Shown: positions 58,091 to 64,000 of the stretch, piece after piece
Numbering within the stretch: position 1 is the first letter of the stretch
How the letters are laid out: each line of letters begins with the position of its first letter
From: Cellvibrio sp. UBA7661
GTDB taxonomy: Bacteria > Pseudomonadota > Gammaproteobacteria > Pseudomonadales > Cellvibrionaceae
Assembly (NCBI GenBank): GCA_002483365.1
Contig: DLHT01000003.1
Location: forward strand, 384,339 to 448,338
Length of the DNA: 64,000 nucleotides
Direction of reading: 5' to 3'
Made by a program: the position numbers and the translations under genes
Notes under the pieces: model-generated
The model's input: the letters and a program-made list of their open reading frames with translations, nothing else
Told to the model about the DNA's origin: nothing
The model's database searches: none

Positions 58091-59047
58091 ATGTATTACC
58101 CTAATTTACGATGGAAACAAGGAGAGATTAAAGCGCTGGAAAACGCTCCCGATGAGTGGATTTCGACAGTGTGCCCTATCTGGATAATAGAAAATCCACA
58201 GGGCGTTCTTGTTGATGCAGCCTTGGGAATTGCTTCCGTTTGGAGTGGCGACCAAATCCTTGATATGAGCAGAGTGGATATAGAAGATATTGAGGAAGAC
58301 TTATACACAGCAGTGGAATCAACAAATCTTCCGTTTGCGATTCTGCCCCAAAGCGTACCTCACCTTACAAAAAATTTGCTGAAAGCTTTCTCGAAGCGTC
58401 CCTGTTTTCGGGTAGCGTGTCCTCCGTCTCTCGAAGAAACATTAGAAGTTGAAAGACACACCAAAAATATCGACCAAATCAAAGCCTTCGCAGAAAACCA
58501 AAACTTAATTGTAATCATTGATTTTGGCTTTGTTACTACGCACTTCGTTGATGAGAGTAAGCGCTTGGCTGAGATTGTTGAAATGTATTCTACAAATCTC
58601 AAGCGACAGATTATCGTATCGGGTGGCAGCTTCCCTAGCACACTACAAGACGTACAAGGAGCGCGCCCGATAGCCAGGATTGAAAAGAATTTGTACACAG
58701 AAATATCTGCAAATATTTCAACGACAATTCAGTACAGCGATTATGCGACATTGAGTCCCGATTGGAGTCAATCCGAAATATTGAGAAGCAACCATATCAA
58801 TATTCGATACACACACGATGATCACTGGCTCGTGTTACGCCAAAGAGGGAAGGATGCCGCTGCCATTTACGAACTAACGCAACTGCTAGTCTTACAAGAT
58901 GAGTATAGAGGGGCTGAATTTTCATGGGCCGACGATATATGGAAAAAAAGATCAGAAGAGCCGCCGCAAACTGGCCCAGGTAATTCGACCTTCCACGTTT
59001 CCGAATTTATCCATCATCACATCGCCCAAGTTGTTAAATACGGTTAG
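58091..59047 (+). CDS. Beta/sce7725-like family protein
   Basis: 318 residues. It starts with YYPNLRWKQGEIKAL, the opening typical of the beta-protein (PF14350) and sce7725-type families found in phages and defence islands. A TIM-barrel-like alternation follows (LIVIIDFGFVTTHF, QIIVSGGSFPSTLQ). The biochemical function is unknown. It converges on the sce7726-like gene with an 18-bp gap; these families often travel together. Confidence 0.72.
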   Translation: MYYPNLRWKQGEIKALENAPDEWISTVCPIWIIENPQGVLVDAALGIASVWSGDQILDMSRVDIEDIEEDLYTAVESTNLPFAILPQSVPHLTKNLLKAFSKRPCFRVACPPSLEETLEVERHTKNIDQIKAFAENQNLIVIIDFGFVTTHFVDESKRLAEIVEMYSTNLKRQIIVSGGSFPSTLQDVQGARPIARIEKNLYTEISANISTTIQYSDYATLSPDWSQSEILRSNHINIRYTHDDHWLVLRQRGKDAAAIYELTQLLVLQDEYRGAEFSWADDIWKKRSEEPPQTGPGNSTFHVSEFIHHHIAQVVKYG

Positions 59048-59064
59048 GGCACAACAACGGTAAC

Positions 59065-59658
59065 CTAACCACATAGCCTCGCGTCCTGATAACTTCCGTC
59101 GGCGCGAGGCCCCCAACCATCTCTTCGCCCCTGGAGAGTGTCCAAAATCCAACGCCTCAAAATCGGGACAGTGGTTACAGCCTGTATCTTCATCTTCAGC
59201 TGCGAATGAGAGAGTTTACTCACCCCCTCGCTGTGGCCGATATAGGCGAGAAATGCTCTGGATTCATCGTTGGTAAGTAAATCCACCATTCCAGCAGCAC
59301 CTACGTTTGGATTTGAGATTGATTTTCTCAGTGACTGCAAGGCGCCTCCCTTGGTCACTTCTAAAATTCCCCACCATTCCGGGACGATGTCAGTAGCCTG
59401 GGACAAATGTTTGGTAGCACAGACCAAGGTAACAAGGTCAAAGGACTGCTCATATTGCCACCCTTGGGCGACGAGCCTCTTTAACGTGTCGTTATGACTC
59501 TTGATTTCAAAACACTCCAAACGATTTGAGCAGTACACCAAATCTGCACGGACCAACCCATTTTGCAGCGAAACTTCCTCCAGCAACCTGCTGGCCGAAA
59601 AAGTCTTTCGTCTGGATAAGTACGCCGCCAGGCTAACTCTTATATCCGCATCATTCAT
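59065..59658 (-). CDS. sce7726-family nuclease-like protein
   Basis: 197 residues. The start MNDADIRVSLAAYL is the family signature. The PD-(D/E)xK core is visible as LVRADLVYCSNRLECFEIKS, with D39 and E51-x-K53, followed by LKRLVAQGWQYEQSFDLVTLVC and PEWWGILEV. A restriction-like fold is probable; its target is unknown. It is divergent from the HTH gene at 59734, and a promoter for both should lie in 59659-59733. Confidence 0.85.
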   Translation of the reverse strand: MNDADIRVSLAAYLSRRKTFSASRLLEEVSLQNGLVRADLVYCSNRLECFEIKSHNDTLKRLVAQGWQYEQSFDLVTLVCATKHLSQATDIVPEWWGILEVTKGGALQSLRKSISNPNVGAAGMVDLLTNDESRAFLAYIGHSEGVSKLSHSQLKMKIQAVTTVPILRRWILDTLQGRRDGWGPRADGSYQDARLCG

Positions 59659-59733
59659 AGCATCGACTTCAGTTTGACCTGCCGTAAGTATACCACTATT
59701 ATGCTATTCAATTATGCATTTATCTATGACTTT

Positions 59734-60075
59734 ATGAATATCGAAAAATTGCAAAATGATCTCCAATCCTTCTTCAAAAAGAAAGGACATACGACGTCCA
59801 CGGCGATAGCTGATCTCTTAGAAATGCCGCAGTCAACGGTTCACAGAAGCTTATACAAAGAACACGCTAAGCTGACCAAGGGGATAGTAAAGCTATGCAA
59901 TTATGCAAATTTTGATATCAGAAAATACAGCGATAAGGATCCGGCCTCGAACAAGTACTTAATGGAAGCATTAAACCTGGTGTGGAACGGAACGGACGCG
60001 CATGCCAAGCAACTGTCCAAGCTGCTAATGGTGGCCCACTCTTGTAGACTTAATGGAAATCAGAACGAGGCTTAG
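59734..60075 (+). CDS. Small helix-turn-helix protein
   Basis: 113 residues from the ATG at 59734 (MNIEKLQNDL); the frame runs back to 59674, but that overlaps the promoter region. An HTH-like segment is seen: GHTTSTAIADLLEMPQSTVHRSLY. It overlaps the start of the ImmA/IrrE gene, as expected when a repressor is paired with its antirepressor peptidase. Probably the regulator of the three-gene operon. Confidence 0.7.
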   Translation: MNIEKLQNDLQSFFKKKGHTTSTAIADLLEMPQSTVHRSLYKEHAKLTKGIVKLCNYANFDIRKYSDKDPASNKYLMEALNLVWNGTDAHAKQLSKLLMVAHSCRLNGNQNEA

Positions 60076-61078
60076 CAAGGTAATGGAATCGTTCACACCC
60101 CCTTCCAAATCGATCATTTACAAAATGATTAAAGATTGCGGAGTAAGCAAAACGCTCCTTAAACGAGTACTTCCTCAGTGGTGGGACGACAGCCTATTGA
60201 GTTCCAATACAGGGCTGCTTCAATTTTCTCTTTTGTTAAGGAATCGCCTCGGCATACAAATGGACGTGGCCGAATCCGGATCCGTAAGTTTCAGAGCTGC
60301 ATCAACGCCCATCCAATTCAAAAAGCGAGCAAATACTGACCACGAAAAGCTTGCCGATGCCGCACTTTTAACCCAAGCGGTGGGGAAAACCTTTATTAGG
60401 ATACTGAGATACAACGACGCCTTACAAAATACTGAATTGTTTTTTTCCGAACTTGCCCGTGCAAACGTGGATCTCGCGAATGTGGTGGACCTTCTGTGGA
60501 AGCACAACATTCCCGTTTTGTATTTAGATAATTTTCCGTCAGCGCTATCCCGCCCCGCGGGCGCCATTGTTCGTGACGAGGACTGTTACGCAATTGTTTT
60601 AAGTCACAAACATAAAAGCGTATCTACACAGCTATTTGTACTGCTTCATGAAATTGGTCACATGAAGCTCGGCCACTTAGAAACATCCGGCTTAATTACT
60701 GACGTAAGCATCTCGGCATTGGGAGAAACACTAAAAGAAGATACAGACCAGCAAGAAATCGAAGCGGATGAGTTCGCGTTGAACGTTCTCAGAAATGGAA
60801 TCGATTTGAGAGGGCTATTACGCAATCTTGGTGCGATAGAGCGACCAGGAGAGCTCGCTTTACACGCGAAAAAACTGAGCAATTCACACAATGTGAACCC
60901 CGGTCATTTTGTGCTGACATATGGCAGAGAAACGCGTAATTGGATACTCGCACATCAAGCACTGAAGTTTCTGGAGCGCGATACGGCGCAAACCATATTC
61001 AAGGCATCTTATGAAAACGTGAAGAGCCGGTACAACATTAAAACTGACGATCTTGAGCTTCTAGAACGCTTGCAATAA
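60053..61078 (+). CDS. ImmA/IrrE-family metallopeptidase
   Basis: 341 residues from 60053; an ATG at 60083 is an alternative start with AAGG close by. The zinc-peptidase motif LLHEIGHMKLGHLE (HEXXH at about residue 198) is followed by EIEADEFALNVL, the third-ligand region. Family members cleave Xre-type repressors to induce mobile elements or stress genes. The long N-terminal region (about 1-170) may be the sensor part. Operon with the upstream HTH and downstream PIN-like gene. Confidence 0.9.
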   Translation: MEIRTRLSKVMESFTPPSKSIIYKMIKDCGVSKTLLKRVLPQWWDDSLLSSNTGLLQFSLLLRNRLGIQMDVAESGSVSFRAASTPIQFKKRANTDHEKLADAALLTQAVGKTFIRILRYNDALQNTELFFSELARANVDLANVVDLLWKHNIPVLYLDNFPSALSRPAGAIVRDEDCYAIVLSHKHKSVSTQLFVLLHEIGHMKLGHLETSGLITDVSISALGETLKEDTDQQEIEADEFALNVLRNGIDLRGLLRNLGAIERPGELALHAKKLSNSHNVNPGHFVLTYGRETRNWILAHQALKFLERDTAQTIFKASYENVKSRYNIKTDDLELLERLQ

Positions 61079-61089
61079 CAGGGATTGAA

Positions 61090-61722
61090 ATGCTGCTTTT
61101 TGTTGATAATGACGTTGCCATAAAACTCGCGGAATACGAGCTACTGCTATGCCTTCAGGAAATCATTGCCAATTCAGGCCATGATATTCAAACACTTGAA
61201 AGCCTTCCTTATGTTGCAGGATTATTCAAACCAACCGGGAGAAAAAATTTACCCTCCAATGCAAAAGCGCTCGAACAACTCAAGGCCTTTATTGGGAAAA
61301 CAGATATTGCATCAATTGCGTATCCTTCTACTTTTCAACTCATCGCATCTATTAACGATCCACACTTAGATGAAGGCGAACTTACACTTTTAGGCTGTGC
61401 GTTGGAGTCAGACGATCCCGCATTTTGCTCAGGCGACAAGAGGGCAATTCAAGCAGCAAACAAACTTGTAGAATCAAAAACTCTACCGTTAGAGCATTGC
61501 ATAATCATCATTCTCGAACACACCTTAAAAATTCTTCTGAAGATCTATAATCCGGAAGAGGTCATCAGTAAAGTACTTGGCAAACCCAATGTTGACAAAG
61601 CCATTGATCTTTGTTTTCGAGGCGCCACGCCCGACACAATGGAGAATGTATTTGCAGCATTGGAAAGCTATATCGGCGACTTGAAAAGAAAATGTGATTC
61701 ACTGACTTTTTGGGCGCTATAA
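61090..61722 (+). CDS. PIN-like domain protein
   Basis: 210 residues. It starts LLFVDNDVAIKLA (D6, D8), has LDEGELTLLGCAL (DEGE motif) in the middle and FCSGDKRAIQAANKL (GDKRA) after it. This is the acidic quartet order of PIN ribonucleases. The C-terminal helices are unusual in length. It follows the ImmA/IrrE gene by 11 bp with AGGG before the ATG. Toxin or effector activity is inferred. Confidence 0.75.
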   Translation: MLLFVDNDVAIKLAEYELLLCLQEIIANSGHDIQTLESLPYVAGLFKPTGRKNLPSNAKALEQLKAFIGKTDIASIAYPSTFQLIASINDPHLDEGELTLLGCALESDDPAFCSGDKRAIQAANKLVESKTLPLEHCIIIILEHTLKILLKIYNPEEVISKVLGKPNVDKAIDLCFRGATPDTMENVFAALESYIGDLKRKCDSLTFWAL

Positions 61723-61760
61723 TTTAATCGAAAAAAAAGAAGACCATCCGATTGCCCCTT

Positions 61761-62185
61761 ATGAAATATTTAGACGAAACGTCTCCAGAATGTCGGATTG
61801 AGGAGTTAATGATCTATGGGCGGTACAAGTCGACGCATTAAGAGGATGGCACCGGCATAGAGAAAAAACCGACATCTCATTAGTGCTAAATACTGGCGCA
61901 GGAAAGACACTTATATGCGCCTTGATATCACAATCTTTAGTGAACGAAACACGAGGAAAGGTTGTGTATGTTTGCGGATCAATTAAAATTATTCAACAAA
62001 CTCAAAATAAATTTGAAAGCTATGGAATCAATGTCACCACTTACTTCCAAAATATATTCAGCAATGATCTTTTTGAGCAGAATAAAGCAGTATGCATTAC
62101 AACATATCAAGCACTTTTCAACGGAAGGTCAAAGTTATTTAATGAAGAAGTTGACGCAATTATATTTTATGAGATCAATTATTGA
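61761..62185 (+). pseudogene. Decayed DEAD/DEAH-type helicase fragment
   Basis: An initial frame from the ATG at 61761 (KYLDETSPECRIEELM) breaks near 61800. The coding sense continues in another frame as NDLWAVQVDALRGWHR ... LVLNTGAGKTLICALISQSL with Walker A TGAGKT. It continues through VVYVCGSIKIIQQTQ and VCITTYQALFNG, then reaches a damaged motif II (DAIIFYEINY where a DExH is expected) and stops. Only the first third of a helicase remains. Confidence 0.75.
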
Positions 62186-62556
62186 TAAGACACGCTGATT
62201 TGTTAGAAGAACTGGAATATTACGGGGCTGACATTAAAAAGATAATTGGCTCGCCAAGTTGATGAATAAGAGTATTCATGTTCGGAACGCTGGGACGTTG
62301 AGCTAACCTTGAAAATACGTGCACGACCTCGGAGCAGTTGAGTTTGTTCATCAGATTTATTTCATTTTAAATTATACCGATCGGATATGGTTTCTTTATG
62401 ACGAGATGATTGTTAGCTCTATAAAAACTATTAGGAAGGGAAAGCTTCCGCAAGTGCAAATAGCTTTAAGGAAAAGATCAACAAAAGATTACTTTCGCAA
62501 ACGTTCGTGCTAAAAAAGAACGGTAACGATACCTCTCGTCAACTTAAGGAGTTAGT
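62186..62556 (+). other. Degenerate tail after the helicase fragment
   Basis: About 370 bp with broken frames. A 64-codon open stretch (62319-62513, GAVEFVHQIYFILNYTDRIWFLYDEMIV...) has no RBS or family and may be residual coding from the helicase or a neighbour. The promoter of the next operon should lie in the last 40 bp. Confidence 0.35.
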
Positions 62557-63291
62557 GTGAAGGTTTATGAAAATATAATAATTGGTGACTTTTTATATGC
62601 ATTGGGGATTTCAGTAGGAAAAGCCACCGCTGCACGAACACAGTTTTCTTCAATAAATCTTTTACAACAAACTCCGGCGGATCCTTTATTGGGAGATTTG
62701 CTGATGGAATACCCCGGTGTGGTGAAGCTAATCGAATTTAAGAATAAAAAAAGTAGCAAAGCAAAGGAGAAGGATAGAATTCGCCAACTGAAAATTGCTT
62801 TAACGGATAACAGGGAATTGACCGAGATATCGTGTGCTGTTCATTGGTATATCGAAACAGATCCACTAAAAGAAATCTGCTTCAACAAAATCGTCCCCTA
62901 TTTAAATGCATTCGATACTCCTGGAACACACACCATCGAATCCTTCCTTGACGTCGTTACAGAAGAAGTTGTAAGTCCCAACGAAGAATTTAGCAAAGAA
63001 AGCATACAAGGTTATTTGCAAGTTGTTGCTGGTTGCCAAGGGACGCAGGATCGAAATCGCAGTAACAATGGGGAAATCGAAATGAGTTCTAGCGGCCTTT
63101 TATTGTGCGTCAGTAAAACTGGTTTGGCGTTCGTCCAATACACGAACCCTCTTCAGCTTCAGCTGCACCAGAGCGAATTTATTAAAAGTTTGAGTCAGGA
63201 GATGGGGTCAATAATGCGTTCAGGAATCGATAGCCAGAAAAATAAAAATCTGACGCGGAGCTTGGACTATGACAGAGGATATTCACTATGA
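62557..63291 (+). CDS. PD-(D/E)xK-like protein of a two-gene module
   Basis: 244 residues from a GTG preceded by AAGGAG. It contains TPADPLLGDLLMEYPGVVKL followed by IEFKNKKSS: D47 and E60-x-K62 in the spacing of a PD-(D/E)xK nuclease core, with a basic stretch just after. The C-terminal half (VAGCQGTQDRNRSNNGEIEM...) is unrecognised. It overlaps the next gene by ATGA. Nuclease function is inferred from the motif only. Confidence 0.65.
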   Translation: MKVYENIIIGDFLYALGISVGKATAARTQFSSINLLQQTPADPLLGDLLMEYPGVVKLIEFKNKKSSKAKEKDRIRQLKIALTDNRELTEISCAVHWYIETDPLKEICFNKIVPYLNAFDTPGTHTIESFLDVVTEEVVSPNEEFSKESIQGYLQVVAGCQGTQDRNRSNNGEIEMSSSGLLLCVSKTGLAFVQYTNPLQLQLHQSEFIKSLSQEMGSIMRSGIDSQKNKNLTRSLDYDRGYSL

Positions 63292-63815
63292 AGCCTGAAC
63301 ATGCTGTGATGGAAGCGGCTTACAATTTGCTGAAGGCAGCGGAGCAGAATCAAGCGGAGCTGCAAAACTTGCTAAAAAAATTGGATTCATCCTCAGCGTT
63401 GCTGGAAACAAAATCGCGCGCGATGGATAACACCATCGCCAACGCAATCAAAACATCTGTTCAAGATGCATCGATTGAAATTGCTAAGAAAATAACAAAA
63501 GATCTGTTTAAAGCAAATGAACTTGCGAATGATGCCGCTGAACGATTAGATAAGGCATCTCAGAAGTCCTTTCTTATTTTTTCAATATTGCATTTTGTGT
63601 TCTTTGTAATGAGCATTCTTGTACTATGGTTTTTCTTTATGAGAGATATTCCAACAAGAGGTGAGTTAATTGTAATGCAGAACTCAGCTGACGAACTAAA
63701 AAAATATGGCGACGTGTATGATTGTCATGGAAAGAAATGCGTCGAAATAATTGGTGATTCCGGGTTGGTCTCAAGAACGCAAGGCGCACTCTATTATTTG
63801 AAGCCCAAGCGGTAA
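63288..63815 (+). CDS. Coiled-coil single-pass membrane protein (MobB-like)
   Basis: 175 residues. An N-terminal coiled coil (about 10-95: AEQNQAELQNLLKKLDSSSA ... ASIEIAKKITKDLF) is followed by one strong membrane helix (FLIFSILHFVFFVMSILVLWFF, about 98-120) and a small C-terminal domain with CHGKKCVEII. The layout recalls plasmid MobB proteins. As the coupled partner of a nuclease-like protein it may instead be the membrane component of a defence pair. Confidence 0.65.
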   Translation: MKPEHAVMEAAYNLLKAAEQNQAELQNLLKKLDSSSALLETKSRAMDNTIANAIKTSVQDASIEIAKKITKDLFKANELANDAAERLDKASQKSFLIFSILHFVFFVMSILVLWFFFMRDIPTRGELIVMQNSADELKKYGDVYDCHGKKCVEIIGDSGLVSRTQGALYYLKPKR

Positions 63816-63950
63816 TTTGCGGCATGGCTCGTGGATAGTACGATCAAAGTTGCTTCATCCTAAGTATAGGCAGTACAGACGCCCACCCGAATTGACAGTA
63901 CAAATCTCCGACGAATAGAAATCTTTATCGGGGTTTTCAAACCATCGGAA

Positions 63951-63976
63951 ATGAAAAAACCGCCGAAGGGCGGTTT
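63951..63976 (-). terminator. Terminator for a leftward gene beyond the window
   Basis: AAACCGCC-GAAG-GGCGGTTT. The long T-run (TTTTTTCAT) appears on the minus strand, so it probably ends a leftward transcript starting right of the window. It may also stop the operon ending at 63815. Confidence 0.7.
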
Positions 63977-64000
63977 CAGATTGCTGACAAACCCCACCCT

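Overview
The window looks like chromosomal DNA of a polysaccharide-degrading gammaproteobacterium, most likely Cellvibrio or a close relative (Cellvibrionaceae). This is inferred from content: two secreted GH16 glucanases with Ser/Ala-rich linkers (one with a CBM6, one with a GlyGly-CTERM tail), a secreted GH13 amylase, Ser/Ala-rich lipoproteins, a LexA box of the enterobacterial/pseudomonad type, and Pseudomonas-like housekeeping families. No rRNA, tRNA, integrase or CRISPR array was recognised.

Layout. 0-7 kb: a LexA-box-preceded radical SAM gene, a tandem pair of naturally circularly permuted GH16 lichenase-type enzymes, a membrane AraC regulator, a SulP transporter and YnfA. 7.1-13.6 kb: an arsenic operon (arsR, an internally deleted arsC, arsH, acr3, an OsmC-like gene, the ArsJ-partner GAPDH, arsJ, and an unusual ATP-grasp-like gene with two CxC motifs). 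13.6-17.5 kb: a 33-residue basic protein, a Gre/Rnk-like protein, a RES/Xre toxin-antitoxin pair and a chemoreceptor. 17.6-23.8 kb: a czcCBA-type heavy-metal efflux operon with a His-rich leader gene. 23.9-38 kb: a serine hydrolase, a diguanylate cyclase, a CDF transporter, the amylase, a large lipoprotein, a divergent histidine kinase/response regulator pair, YkgJ, a CHASE-PAS-GGDEF-EAL protein and a TSUP permease, followed by a gene-poor stretch with a candidate structured RNA.

38.9-48.6 kb is an NAD-centred locus: NAD-kinase-like protein, SPFH protein, NAMPT (nadV) and a NadM-Nudix enzyme on the minus strand, and divergently an NrtR regulator, a dual-specificity phosphatase and a HEPN-like protein. 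An AT-rich two-gene cassette (SF1 helicase plus partner) sits inverted between nadM and nadV and is bounded by related inverted sequences.

48.6-63.8 kb is an accessory, defence-type region: a 2149-residue Avs-like STAND NTPase with an N-terminal Cap4-like nuclease domain, a possibly frame-broken gene, a lipoprotein thiaminase I with a Cys-rich tail, a beta/sce7725-like gene convergent with a sce7726 nuclease-like gene, an HTH + ImmA/IrrE peptidase + PIN-like trio, a decayed helicase, and a PD-(D/E)xK-like protein overlapping a coiled-coil membrane protein. The strongest candidates for an undescribed system are the STAND nuclease beside the NAD/HEPN/phosphatase operon, the helicase cassette inside the NAD operon, and the two small multi-gene modules at the right end. 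All functional claims rest on motifs read by eye; no database search was possible.
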